Origin: Gordionus sp. m RMFG-2023
Lineage: Eukaryota; Nematomorpha; Gordioida; Chordodea; Parachordodidae
Assembly: GCF_954871325.1 (NCBI RefSeq)
Contig: NC_088776.1
Location: 1,743,985-1,807,984, forward strand
Direction: 5' to 3'
DNA length: 64,000 nt
The position numbers and the translations under genes are program-made. This document shows, piece by piece, positions 11,823 to 25,060 of the stretch. Positions within the stretch are counted from its first letter, which is position 1; each line of letters opens with the position of its first letter. The notes under the pieces were generated by a model, which was given only the letters and a program-made list of their open reading frames with translations, was not told the DNA's origin and did no database searches.

Positions 11823-13190
11823 TTATTTCCCTCAATAACTCTTCTCTTTTGTTATCTTATTCTAAATTAATATTTTTATTTTTATATAAATATTTTTTTA
11901 AAATTAATTAATTTCTATATAACTGGCCCATAATTTTATAATTTTATGTTAATATTATATTTTATATTTTTATATCATTATGAATATAATACTTATATTC
12001 TTATAATAATAATAATTATTTTTATTTTTTCATAAATTTTTAAATATCGGAAATTTTATTTAATGATTTTAATAAATTATGGAAATGAATATAACATTGT
12101 AAATTAATTATTTTTAAAAATATCATTATCATTTTCTGTTTATACATAAAATAAAAATTTAAGTTTCACCGGAGAGAATGGCAAAAGAGTTTGGTAAAGA
12201 TTATTTAATGATTAATTTAAATTTTTCATAAAATAAATTGTTATTCCTTTATTTTTCCTCATTCAATGATGGTATCATCTACATTATTATTTGTAATAAT
12301 ACTTTTTTGGGGGGACCTATTTATTGGAAAGCATTTATATATATTTTGTAAATTAAATGATTTTAACCAACAAAAAATTTAAATTTACTTTAGGGTTTCT
12401 GGAGTTAACCCCACATATTTTTTTAAAAAAATATAATATATAAATTATATTGGTCGATTTTTTAAAAAAAGGACAGATTATAATATTATGAATTTCATGT
12501 TTATTGAATATTTTTAATGATGCGAATTTCTTTCAGAACATAGTTTTTTTAAAATTTTTTTAACCTGAGAGATCTAGATCTGTATAGCATGGGCATGATT
12601 TTAGAATATAACTTGAATTATCATAAATATATCATAATATAAAACTAATTTTGTTTTTAATCTTTGTTTTGAAAAATAAAATTAAGGAAGGCGCAATGGT
12701 AAAAAAAAATACGATATATTTTATTTTTATATAAAAAAAAACAAGTATTACTAAGTGTTAGACAGTAATCACGAATACCTGTATTTTAAGATACAAGATC
12801 CTGTAACTTGGTCTTCTGCATCTAAGATACTTATATCTGTATTTAAGATACTATAATTTTAAAAGAAACTTGTATCTTTATATTTTTATTGATAAAAAGT
12901 TGCTGACACTGATACTTTTTATATTTTTGCTTTAAAAAAAATAAAACATTTACTTTAAATAATTTTTTCCCTCCTGGTTGTATCTTAAAAGTATCTAAAA
13001 CTAGTAACAGATACCTCTAAAATAGTATATTATTACATGTGTATAAATACTTTTATAGATATTATTATATAAATACTTTTATAGAAGTGTATCTAGATAC
13101 AGATACCGCACTTTTAAATATATAAACTAAAACAGCTCTGATTATTTTTAAATATAATTATTCTATATTTATTTATATAATATAATTGAA
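11823..13190. other. AT-rich non-coding, with a GTATCT-rich block
   Basis: Between about 12760 and 13145 the motifs gtatct and agatac recur many times (for example gtatctagatacagatac) and the block ends near acagctctg. This resembles the interior of MITE family 1 and is probably an old relative. Nothing else could be supported. Confidence 0.35.
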
Positions 13191-13702
13191 GTACCATGGT
13201 GGATGGAATCTGAAGCTGAAAGTATGCCAATAGGAACGAAATATTTATTAGATAATATAATAACCTAACTAAATTGCTAATTCATTTTTAAACGAATATC
13301 TGAATTATAATCGCATATCGATTGCTTCAGTATTATATTTGCAAATTTTCATTTTATAGTTATAAACAATGATTGAAACTTTATGTTTTACCCAATGACA
13401 TATAAATAATACTTAGACTGGCTATGCCTTTATTAAAAGTGTACATAAATGAAAACAGCTGGGGACACCATTATGATTACCCATATCATTATTAAAAAAA
13501 ATTTTTAAACGAGATTCCACATTATTTCCTACGTCTCAACGGAAATTTTGTTAAAGAATTGCCTCATGAGATAATAAGGAAACAAGTTATTAATTTAATA
13601 GTACTTTATAGCCTGAGAATTTTCTTATGTGTTAACAAAATGCCGGGTCCAACTAATTACGACGCTTTCAAATGCATTGTTATGAATGCACCTTCAGTCT
13701 AG
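13191..13702 (+). other. Unidentified coding-like block
   Basis: Three plus-strand stretches read as protein. The first, about 13191-13268, contains VPWWMESEAESMPIGTKYL. The second, from 13424, begins MPLLKVYINENSWG. The third, about 13508-13702, contains PHYFLRLNGNFVKELPHEI and ends with MPGPTNYDAF near its stop. Residue make-up (Trp, Pro, charged residues) is unlike random AT-rich frames. The block is not fully open, so it is a decayed gene, a decayed element or a gene with splice sites I could not resolve. No family was recognised. Confidence 0.35.
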
Positions 13703-13899
13703 GTATTATTATTTTTATCCCCAATAGAAATATTTAAATGATTAAAATTTACTCTGTAAAAATGAACACCTATTAATCATCAATTCAAATAATTTAATTT
13801 GAGTAAAAGCAATCGTTAGAATATTTTGTTGATACCGATCACTCAAATAATTCTATTCATTTTAGGATATATACTCATCATTTATAATGGGTATATAAT

Positions 13900-14800
13900 A
13901 TTTATAAAGATGGCCTCTAATATTTTTTCTTATATTTATGTTTTGAAAATAACAGTAATACTAGAAAAACAAGAAATGGAGAATAACACAAGTAAAAAAA
14001 AATAGTTACACTTCTTAAATTTATTTCTAAAGGTCAGTAATAAGGGACATACTTATTGGAGATAAGAACTGAAAGATATTCCCCTCATCTCTTGGTTAAA
14101 GCTTTCGTTTTCTAATGAAATAATTCTCTATAAATTGACAACTATCTTTTAATAAAATAACGCTTATTATATAACATCATGTTACGTAAATTATACTAAA
14201 CATGTAGATGCATGTTAAGTATAATTTCCTTTAGAGTGGAGAACGAAACACCAATTTTATAAACCGAAATTTGAATAACATATACTTAAAAAGTTCTATT
14301 TAATTATCAATAATAGATAACTAATTTTTTATATTTTGAAAATAACATTAATTGTAGAAAATAAAGAAATGGTGAATGACACAAGTAAAAAATAGTTACA
14401 CTAATTAAATTTATGTCTAAAAGTCAGTATAGGCTAAAATTCATATTTTTTTTAAACCCGCGATAGCCAGAATATAAAATAAAACAAATAGTTAAATTTT
14501 TGTATAACATAAACTAGTAGGTTCTCTATTTAATTAATTTTTAATATCTTGTTTTTTAAATAAAGGAACTTTTAATGTCACAAGTACCAAATAGTTACAC
14601 AATTATTATGTTTTTTTTATAGAAGATAGTAATAATAAAGTTTTACCCCCTATTGTTGGGGATAAGGGGTGAAAAATATTTCAATTTCATTACCTCTTGC
14701 TTACGCTCTAGTTTTTTAATGAAATCATTCTCCATAAATTGACGCATTTCTTTTATAAAATAACTTTGTTCTCACTTATATTGTACACACTCTACGTAAT
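13900..14800. repeat. Reiterated 250-350 bp repeat, left cluster
   Basis: At least three diverged units (near 13920, 14320 and 14550) share tcttgttttgaaaataac, then aacacaagtaaaaaatag, then a C-rich part with ctcttgg and ttctctataaattgac. Related units continue at 16020-17080 and 20410-20660. Confidence 0.6.
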
Positions 14801-16019
14801 CTAGCCTACTTTTTATTATACCCTGCATTTAAAGTTAACGTTCGTAGCAAAGTATACGTAAATACACAACCGCATATTTTTTGTATTCTTCTTAGCTAAT
14901 TCTTGCTAACCAGTGTTGTAAAAAATATCGCTCTACAAGTAGCGCGATACTTTTATCAGTAGAGGTAGCTTTAGCGGGCCACTCTAAAACTTTCAATTTT
15001 ATATAATAAATGTACATAAAAATTGTTAAAATATTATATTAATATAATTAATTCCAAAATCATGTTTTTATTTTCTTTTATTTGAGATTCAAATTTATAT
15101 TTTAAAAAATCTGCGTTATAAATCTAGTTTTCTAAATTTTGAAATTTCGACGATAGAAAATTGATATAGGAGTTAATTTTGGTAACAGATCATATCGGAT
15201 AGAGTAAATTCTCGAAAATGATAATTATAGGGAATTTCTTTTAATTCGCAAAATATTTTAATCTCGATAAAAAATATTAACCCAAGGGTATAAATTACAT
15301 TGTAAGATGTGTCGTAAGGTTATATCATCAAAGATTAGTAGCTGAAGAAACGTTTAAAAGTATTATATCAAACATATTTAACATCGATGTGTATCCACCC
15401 TTAATATCCTTAAATAAAATATGAATAAAAGCTGCATATCTATAAGTTTTTGAGCTATAGTTATGTAGAAGTTTTATTTTCTAGCCAAATCCAAACATTG
15501 TATGTTTTAACTGGCATTTGCATAAAATCAATTGTGATAAATTTAAATGTTTACACATTTATTTATAATGGTCTATATTATATATTATTATATAATGGTA
15601 TTTTTAAATTATAAATGAAAAAGTGAAATAAAAAGAAAGGAAAAGTTTTATAAAACGCGATTATATTATATATTTTAATCTTAAAAATAATGCATGAAAA
15701 TATATATTATGCTATATTACCTCAAAAATCCCTGTCCAGTAATATTCCATTTTAATATAATTTAAAAGATATATATTTTTATTAAAAATTTTATATTAAA
15801 GAAATTTTTTTAAATAATTCTTTTTTTTTAAAAAATTCTTTTTTCAAATTTAAAAGTGTAAATTTTATGTAAAATAAAATTAATAAAACGTTGATAAATA
15901 TGCATAACTTGCTGTAAATAAAAAAACATTTGATTAAAACCTTGTTACAAATAATATAGAAATGTTTGATAACAAATCATATTATTACTGTAAATTGCAT
16001 AAAACATAAAGTGCTATTT
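14801..16019. other. Non-coding AT-rich stretch
   Basis: It holds a small block near 14905-15000 starting agtgttgtaaaa that faintly recalls MITE family 2. Otherwise nothing is supported. Confidence 0.4.
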
Positions 16020-17082
16020 AATTATCATAAAATGAAAAACTAATATTTTTTATACATCTTGTTTTGAAAAAATATCAGAAAATAGAGGAAAGAATAACAC
16101 AAGTAAAAATAAAATAAACTTAATAAGATAGTTATTTTTATGAAAAGGCATACAAGATAATTCGCTCTCTTTATCGAAGCTGACTGGATATTTCTTTTCC
16201 ATTCTCAGCTACGCCCATGCCGATTTCCTTTAGAATAGAGAAAATGGGGACGGCTAATTTTGATTAGTTTTTAAATTTATAATTATATTAGCGAGCTGCC
16301 CAAAACTAATTATTTTTATCTTGATTTGTAAATATTAGGAAATAGAGGAATGAATAACACAAGTAAATAAAAATTTATGCTAATACATATTAATTATTTT
16401 TATGAAAAGGCATATATGATAATTTGCCTTCTAACGAAGCTAACTGCATGTAGGGAGCTTCCCTTCTCCTACCTCTTGGCTATGAATTTCCTTCGGGATA
16501 GAGAAAACCGACTCAAAATTGAATTAAATTTTAAATTTTAGCCTTAAATTTATAAATGTTTCTAATTTATCATATATAAAAACTAAATTTTTTTAAAATC
16601 CCTTGAAAATATTACTAAAAGGAGTGGTAAAGAAAACAAGTGCTTTCTATCGAAACTAACGAGATGGGGATTTTTCTTCCCTATCTCTTGGCTAAACCTT
16701 ATGTCGATTTCTTTACAGAAGAAGGAAAAAAAAGGGGAAAAATTTAAATTTGAGCCTTAGTTTAGGAAACATTATTTAATTATCCAAAAACTAATTTGTT
16801 TTCATATCTTGTTTTGAAAAGTATAAAAAATTTTTTTTTACACTAAACACATTTAGTTAATTTTTTTTATTTATAAAAGACATTTATTAAAAGTCTTGGC
16901 GGTGAAATTAGGCATTTCAATAAAGAAGCGAAAGAATTTTTTTATATATATTACATATAAAAAATTAATCGAAATTTTTATAATATAATTAAAGTTCCCT
17001 TATTTTAATTTATTTTATAAGTATTAATTATTATTTTTTACAATGCTATTTTTATAAATAATTTTAAATAAAAAAGAGATAC
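16020..17082. repeat. Reiterated repeat, central cluster (interrupted by hAT)
   Basis: Units near 16050, 16310, 16570 and 16800 share atcttgttttgaaaa, aacacaagtaaa, gaagctaact and cctcttggct. The hAT element at 17091 inserted into this cluster, and the repeat resumes after 20392. Confidence 0.65.
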
Positions 17083-17090
17083 GTTTAAAC

Positions 17091-20000
17091 CAGGGATGTA
17101 AACCCGGACCCTGAACCCTCATATTTTGGCTGAACCCGGACTCCGACCACAACCCTATTAAAAAGTGGAGGGTTCAAGGTTTCACGGTATTATAAAAAAA
17201 TTACTAACATAAAATTAAATATTTTTTTAAAAAAATAATATAAAATTTTTATAATTTTATAACTTTTTTTTGTGGAATCATTTATTATATATGTGCGATT
17301 TTCTTTCGTTTTTCTTCCTGGACTTCATTTCATTTTATTTAGAGATATACCATAAATTATTTTATAGTGTAAGTAATAATATTTTAATTGTGATAATTTA
17401 TTTGCTAGGAACACTTTGAGTATTTTGATTTAAAAGTGAAATATTTGGAATTTTTTTTTACTGCAAGTAATAATATTTTATAATTATATCTTATATAATA
17501 ACTTTGTTTACTTGTTTTATAAAATTTTATTAAGTGATTATTGTGCAGTGTTAAAATATTAAGATTATGATTTTTTGAGAATTAAATTTAAATTAATCAA
17601 AATTGTAAATATATCATATTATTTTATTTATGCTGCATCCAAAATATTTTGAAAAAATCTTAAAATTTTCACTTATTAACAAAACACTTTGGACACATTT
17701 AAGTTTTAAAAAAATTAAAATATTCAAAATGCTTGATATGGATTCAATTATTAGTTATATTAAAAGGTATATAAAGATTTAATTCTATTTATTATTTTAT
17801 ATTACCTTTCAGTTATTAAAAATCTATTATTTGATAATAGTTATATTTAGATCTTTTATATACTTAATTAATATATACTATGTTGTAAATAATTATATCA
17901 ATATTTTATAAACAGTTGGGAAAACCAATAATCCTATTTTGAAAGATAATCTTTCCATTCCATAAAATATATATAAAAAATTATTATATTTGAGTTAAAT
18001 AAAATTGTGATAGAAATAAATTTTTATTTTTACCAGATTATAATTTATTAAATTTAGCCTTCACAGTTAAAATTTCTTTTTCATTAGATCATAATTCAAG
18101 TTTTGTTTTTTCTTTTTCCTCCCAAATTTTCCTATTTTCTTTAAAATATCAAATTTTTAAGTTATTTTACTAAAGGTTGTGCACTCTTATGCTTTCCTTA
18201 ATTATTTTGACACTAAAATATATTAGTATAAAAGTCTATGGGTAGTACATTTACCAAAATTAACAGCATTAATAAAAATTGTACTTACTAATTTTTTATA
18301 AAAATTTGTGAAATTTTTATAAATATGAAAAATGAAATTAAACACTATTTTATTTTTACATTAAAAATAGATTATGTAATTTTTTTCAAAAATTTATTTA
18401 TATTTTTAAGATTTTGGATGCAGCCTTAATAAAAAAAATATTTCTATGTGTCTATACTTTTAAGTTTTAAACAAATTAAATTGTTTTTTTAGTATGAAAG
18501 TAAAAGATATTTTGTCAGAGTACTATAATACAACTAAAGGGGATTCTGAGTGCAAAACCTGCCACATAATGATAAAAGGTTCACACAATACTAACCTGGA
18601 AAGACATTTAAAAAGACGTCATTTAAATATTTTTAAGGAATATTTAAATAGAAAAACCAAATTTTTGGAAGAAGACATTGTTAAAAAGCCTACAGTCAGT
18701 ATTTTTAAAGAAGAATGAAAATAATATTGAAAAATTTTGCTTAAAAAAAGCATTCATATACAAATGTGTGAAGAGATATTTATGAATGCTTTAGTTGAAC
18801 TTGTTACAGTAAATGAAAGACCTTTGAATATTATTGAGGATTCGGGTTTAAAAAAAATTATTGACCCTATTAGTAAAGCAATTGGAACATCAATTACTTT
18901 AAAATTAAGGACTTAGTGGTTTGAATCGAAAAAAATTCAAGCAAAAATAATAAATGAAACAAAAAATAAATTAATTTCATTGAAAATTGATTCCGCCCAA
19001 AGATTAGGGAGAAATATTCTAGGAATAAATATAGAGTATATAAAAGGAGATAATATAATATTAAGAAATTTAGCTATGAAGGAGATTAAGGAGAGTTCAA
19101 CTTCGGAAAATATAAAAAGAATGATACTAGACATTTAATAAATTTAATATTCCTATTAGAAACGTTCATACAATTGCTACAGACAACGGTGCTAATCTCG
19201 TAAAATCAATCAAATTATTAAATGATTCACTGGAAGAAATGGATGATATAGATGATGATTATAATTATGAGGAAATAAGTATTTACAGGAAATAATAAAA
19301 GATTTCCACAAAAATATACTGTATCAGATGTGCAGCCCATACGTTACAATTGGCTATTAATGATTCCTTAAAAAATAATCAATGTAATACTACAATTAAT
19401 AAAGCAAGGGATGTTGTAAAATATTTAAAAACTCCCACAATTGTAAGAATATTAAAATCGATGAAAAGGCAAATGGCAATGTTAGATTGCACAACACGTT
19501 GGTCCTCTATTTGTATGATGCTAGAGTGATTAATAAGTTTGAAAAATTTCTGTAATTATTTTATTATAGGAGCATGTGAAGTCATTGTCGGAAGATGATT
19601 GGAATCAAATAAAAGACCTTATACTAGTGTGTTGGTTCCTTTAAAAATAACTACATGCTAGCAGAACAGTTATGTTTATCGGATTTTTATGGATTGAGCA
19701 AAAACAAATGGCTATAGACCATCTTGAGGATTTATGGCATACCCAAAACTCTATTATTAACAATATATTGGAGGCTACTACAATATCTATTGATTATGGC
19801 GAGAACAATGATAATGAAAGCAATATTGATGATCTGGAAATTTTACTATTAGATAGAGAGAAAAAATCAAATTATCGTTAGATAGAAAGGAGCCAAAAAT
19901 ACCTATTGTATCTTTATTAGAAAAGTTCTCCGAAGTAAAGAGAATAAATAAAGATGGAAATATTTTAAAATTCTGGGAAGAAAATTCTTATATACATCCA

Positions 20001-20383
20001 GAATTATATACCAGAATCGTCATGGCTGTGCCAGCGACACAAGTACAATAATTTATGTATTATAAAAATGACTCTATTTTAGGTAAGCGTAGAACGAGGA
20101 TTTTCTTCGTTGAAATATATATTGTCCAATTTACGAGGTAATCTGAAGGAAGATATTTTAGAAGATATCATGATTGTTCGATTGAATAAAATATTTAAAA
20201 TATAAGTTATTTCATTTTGATCTATGAATGTGTATATATTGAAGTATAATAAAAATAAAAAAATGAATGAAAAAAAGTCTTATTTTGAGTCATTATTTTT
20301 ATGTTCTCTGAACCCGGACCTTTTTAAATTTATTACAGGACCCGAACCCCGGATTTTTTTTTGCCGAAGGGTTCACATCCCTG
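17091..20383 (+). mobile_element. hAT-superfamily DNA transposon, complete ends, decayed transposase
   Basis: Terminal inverted repeats are cagggatgt and acatccctg, followed inside by C-rich subterminal motifs (acccggaccctgaac at the left; gaacccggacc and acccgaaccccgg at the right). The 3293-bp element is flanked by a perfect 8-bp target duplication, gtttaaac, at 17083-17090 and 20384-20391. An 8-bp duplication is the hallmark of hAT elements. The interior carries a BED zinc finger and hAT transposase blocks in order. It sits inside a local repeat cluster. Confidence 0.92.
18494..20205 (+). pseudogene. hAT transposase, broken (BED finger to C-terminal dimerisation block)
   Basis: 18494-18718 encodes a BED-type finger (CKTCH, then HLKRRHLN). 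The same frame continues after three stops (18716, 18722, 18728) to LVTVNERPLNIIEDSGLKKI near 18800-18860, ending at a stop at 18914. Further blocks follow in various frames: KIDSAQRLGRNILGINIEYI near 18980-19040, TIATDNGANLVKS near 19170-19205 (catalytic Asp region), RCAAHTLQLAINDSL near 19330-19375, and CTTRWSS near 19490-19510. The C-terminal VSVERGFSSLKYILSNLRG near 20080-20140 leads to TAA at 20203. All hallmark hAT blocks are present in order, but stops and frame changes make it inactive. Confidence 0.88.
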
Positions 20384-20409
20384 GTTTAAACAAAATACAT
20401 AATTATAAG

Positions 20410-20660
20410 TAATATAATTCGCGTTCTAAAGAAGCTAACTATGTGGATATACATTTTTCTACTTCTTGGCAAAGCTTACGTTAATTCTCCTATAGAGAAA
20501 ATGCGAACAAAAAATTTTAAATTTAAACCTAAATTATTTAATTATCACAAATAAACAACACATTTTTTTTAATATCTTGTGTTTTTGCAAAAATATTAAA
20601 AAATAAAGGAAGGAGGAACAATAAGACAAGTAATAAAAAAAAACCTTCATTATACATTGA
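20410..20660. repeat. Reiterated repeat, right remnant after hAT
   Basis: It contains gaagctaacta, acttcttggcaaagctt and tcttgtgtttttgc, the same parts as the units left of the hAT element. Confidence 0.5.
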
Positions 20661-21189
20661 TAATTATTTTTTATTTTTATAACTATTAAATAAATAGTAA
20701 TTTTATTTACGAAATTATAAAGGCTAACCTAAGGGGAGGGGGTGAGGAGGGGTGTAATTTCCTATATTATGAGGGGAAGGAAAATATTATTTTAAACTAC
20801 TATAAAATGATTCATCAAATAAGATAAGATAATAAATGTTATCTGAGCATATAAATTAAGGTTCATAACTTTTATAATAAACAGATCGGTAAGGCATCTT
20901 TAAAGTAAACGGACCCAACGAGATTGGACACCCAGAAATTTGATGTTCATTTATTTTCATTGAAAAAAGAAAGAAAGAAAGGAAGAAAAAAGAAGGAATA
21001 TATTGTTTTTGTATTTAATTGATCACATTTTTATCTTTTATAAGTAAATATCTTTCTTTCTCTAATTCGGAAGAAAGCGAAATTAGGGCTTAAGTTAGTA
21101 TAGTAACCAATAGTGGCTGCTCTTTGTGATTAATAATAAAAAAAAAGAGAAGAAGATATTCATTCTAAAAGCCTAAAGAAAATAGGAGG
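20661..21189. other. Non-coding, purine-rich patches
   Basis: A GGGGAGG patch lies near 20735 and a gaaagaaag-like purine run near 20965-20998. No gene was seen. Confidence 0.4.
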
Positions 21190-22395
21190 CAAACAATGTA
21201 AATATATTCCCTGACATTCCTAGCAAACTACTCTACATTTTCTAGCCCCCGCTTCTGCATCGGGCTAACTCATCTCTGCCAAAGCACATAATCCAAGGAT
21301 ACCTTAAAAAGCAACTGGAATTCACTCTTATCTTCTAAATAAATATTATTAACTTATGTGACTTTATTTTATATATTTTTATTCTGTAATATTGAAGTTT
21401 TGATAATTAGTTATAAATCTATGTTAAAATATCGCCTTTGAACCCAAAATCTATTCTACTTGCTTGAAAACTAATACATTTAACAAATGCTGGTTTATTA
21501 TTCTAAGCTCACGGATCGATCAATTGGTCTAAATTCTAAACTCTCACCATTCACCCAGAACAGTCTTATTCCTGTCAAGGAATTCCTGTCTACTCATTCA
21601 TCTAATGACACTTTCTCAGGCCTATTTCTCAAAACTACTAAACCAAATATCAAATCTAGAATTCCCAAAGGATCAAGGTTGCACATGACTAAATCCCTTT
21701 GTGACTGCATCTTCTCTTTGATAAATCTTCAGAATCTCGCGTGGTCACAACTTGAAATAGATAAAGTAGTTAACATTTATGAAATGAACACTTCCATTGG
21801 ATTCTCGCTCAATCCAAATTCATTCAATTAAATTCTCCTAGCACTCTTCACCTCAAATTCACGGGTCAAGATGAACTAACATAGGAGGACATAAGGCAAT
21901 ATGCACTTTCCTTTATTCCACTCTTGATATCATCCTCAAATTGGTAGATATCTTTACTCTTAGTCTATCACATTAATATATTTTTCATGTTAAAAAATTT
22001 CTCATTATTCCAACTACGCACTCTGTTATACATTGATTTTAACCTTGACAATGGTACTGACATCATGTGTTTCTAGAAGCCATTTTCTCTGCCAATCTTC
22101 AACTTTCCAATATTACTCAAGCTATTGGTTGTCGTCTTAACCGTTCTTCACACATACCCACACATGCTCAGGTTGTAACCCAACTTTGGACATGATGGGA
22201 ACATATAGTTTGCATTGTCATTTCTGCAAAGACAGATTCATTAGGCATACACAATGCAACTCAATCATCCAATGACCTGAAGTCAACTCAAATTCCTTCG
22301 AACACCCCGATGGAACCACTAAATTTCCATGGAGGAGAGGCAAACTATTAGTATGGAACTATTTTTGTATTGGCCCCCTTGCCCCATTTAACTAA
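21190..22395 (+). mobile_element. Non-LTR retrotransposon copies, internally deleted
   Basis: A tail-like piece at about 21215-21315 (ISAKAHNPRIP) resembles the fragment at 11640. The 114-codon frame 21487-21831 carries KSRIPKGSRLHMTKSL, matching ISRIPKGARLQDAKHL of the minus-strand copy. It jumps directly to SIGFSLNPNS, a post-YLDDG reverse-transcriptase motif, so the catalytic core is deleted. At 22155-22392 the C-terminal zinc-like region follows: CSGCNPTLDMMGTYSLHC, RHTQCNSII and PWRRGKLLVWN. Confidence 0.6.
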
Positions 22396-24599
22396 GCCCT
22401 CAATATTTTGAAAAGGAACAATTTAAAATCTTAAAATATTCAGAATGACTATTTTTTTTCATTCCTATCATTTCGGCCACACTTGTCATTTTTGGTACAC
22501 TTGCACATAGCATTCTTTAAAAAAATCTATGCGCTTAAATCAGTAAACTAAGTAAAGAACCTCGAGATAGGTTTTCCCTCCCACTTAAATATTTTTTTAT
22601 ATATTACATCTGTATTAATTATTATAAATACTTTATATATGCTAGATAATTAATATAGATGAATATCTAGTAAAATTTTGATAATAAGATTGCAAATGAG
22701 ATACAATAACAACAATTATATTAAAATATTCTGACTACAATCACGTTCACGACCTGTCAGCTTCCTTATAAATAATGATTAAATTTTTATTAAAACCATA
22801 TGTCTAGTTGATCCCTTACTTTTCTAATTCCATGGAATATTGTCTATTTTTAATTTACCCTGACTCCTAGCTTATCCCCTTAGGTACCTTACCTTCCTTC
22901 AAAAAAATTGGAAGCAAATAGCCACTACTCCTCTCCTATGATCATGTAGATTGTGCCTTTGCCATTTAATATTTTCTTTTCACCTATTTATTTTTCAATT
23001 GGAAAACCTTACAAATTTTATTTATATTTCCCCATCATATATCAATATTTTTTATTTTTAATATTTTAATACAAATAAATAAGAATCCACTAAACAACGG
23101 GGAAGTAATAAGAAGGATACAAAGCGGATATAGTGATCACCACAAATTGTCAAAAATCAATTCTTAACATATTCTTTTTCTTATTTTGATTTTATATAAA
23201 TTAATTTTTTTAAACAAAATATAAATTTCATGTATTTCTATATTTTTAAAAAAGGGGTATTACATAATATAAGTGTGATATATATTTATAATATTGTCTA
23301 GTTGTTGCCATAATTTTGGGAATTTATAATAAAAATGGGTTTGGAATATTGTAATAAGACTAACGGAATACATTTTTGTTTATAATAAAATAAATATTTT
23401 CTTTAAAAGTTTATATATTTTTGTTTAAAATTTTTTTGAATATCCTATCTAAGCTCACCGAAATTGGGTAACAAATTTTTTGGCCAAATTTTTTGAAAAT
23501 GATCCTATTTGAACACTAATTTTAGTAGTGCATCTTGGAACAAACACCATTTGGTAATAATAATTCCCTATATGACGAGAAAATTCGTTGCTAATTTAGT
23601 TGAGCTAGGATGGGATATTATATAAATAGGGGAAAAAAAACTGTAGTGTGTAATTGGTCTCAGAATAAAGTGTTTCATGAAAACATATGGGTACCTTTTT
23701 TCAAAGAACATTGCACTAAATTTTGATAAAATGTGCATTATTATATTCTCGTTACCACATTCAAAGGCTGATTCATTGCTCATATTTTAATAAAAAAATT
23801 TCTGGCGGAACGATCGTAATCGGTTATGTTTATAAGCTTTTACTAGAAGTTGGATAAAATTATTTGTTATTTATTGAAATTATGGAAAAATTCTCCACCT
23901 TTTTTGTTTGTGGGAATCGGAAAAACCCTTTTTAATATCCATTTTTTTAACGTACATTTATATATTAACAGGTGGAATCATGTGATTTATTTTCGATATC
24001 TACATAAATATTGTAAACATAGCTAATCCTTGCGGATTCAACCTCTTTAAGTAGAAAGTGATAGTGATATACGGAATTCACCGGAAATGTGTTTAACACA
24101 TCCAAATCTTAGTTGAGAATTCAACACTTTTTTTCTTAACTGATTCAAAATTTTAGAAATCATCTATATATATATATATAAATTTTCATCTAATATTTGG
24201 TATTTTTTTTAATTATTACTTTGGTTTAGGTTTTTCTTAAAAATATAGTTGCTAAAATTAGAAACTAATATAAAATAAATTAAAATACTCAATGTTAACG
24301 CAATTGTTATGGCACGAGTCTGTAGATTGAGTCGAATTAGCCGATATTTAGTCATTACAACCCAAAACTTTACTAATAACGTGTTACTTTTAGAATGTAT
24401 TTGATCGATGACTTTATAAACATTTTTGAAAACTTGAAACAGCTGGAAAAAATAAAATAATATATCAACCCCCCCCCACCCCCCTAAAAAATTAAAAAAA
24501 TTAAACAATTTCCTATAAATATTTTTAATATCCTTATTAAGATTTTAAGATATAATTTTAGTTATCCAAATTGGTTTTTTATAATATTGAATTTTTTTT
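22396..24599. other. Non-coding stretch
   Basis: It is AT-rich, with a C-run near 24468-24484 and a TA repeat near 24165. Minus-strand frames at 23568-23783 and 24209-24508 show no recognisable family and no conserved copy, so I leave them out as genes. Confidence 0.4.
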
Positions 24600-24779
24600 A
24601 AAATGATTTAAAGAAAGAGATTTACAAATATAAAGCAGTGTGATATCTATCTACATAAAAATTTTTTTTTAAAAAAATACATTTTGTTTTCTATGGCCAT
24701 TTTTGGTTTTACACATCCGGTATTCGATATTAATAAAATGTCCATCATATTTATTTTAATTTCATTTTAAAGAACTATT

Positions 24780-25060
24780 AAGCTACAAAATAAAATTTAA
24801 ATTATTTTTTTAACTTAATTATTTCTCAAGATATTTGGAAATAAAAGAGGTGTATTTTGTAAAAAATGTACCATTTTTTCGCGCTTTAAAAGGCCATATC
24901 TTAACGGGTAAACAGTGTTAAAAGGTAAAATTTTATTTTTTTCTTAGTTATAGTATATACTACCAGTATACAAAATTTAAGAAAAATTGAAGAGGGTCGG
25001 GTTGAAAATCGACTTTTTTTTGTTGATTTGATATGGAATTCAACCATATATATGTAAAAA
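24780..25060. repeat. Dispersed repeat family 3, copy 1
   Basis: It shares with 30210-30450, in the same order, the blocks gtaaaaaatgtaccattttt, aggtaaaattttattttttt, ggtcgggttgaaaat and ggaattcaaccatatatat. No coding capacity was seen. Confidence 0.5.

Noticed and set aside
13424-13495. Resemblance of MPLLKVYINENSWG to the start of eIF3 subunit D
   Set aside because: Only a few residues match, and the following conserved eIF3D region is absent.
24209-24508. 99-codon minus-strand frame
   Set aside because: It starts in a low-complexity C run and shows no conserved motif, splice support or second copy.
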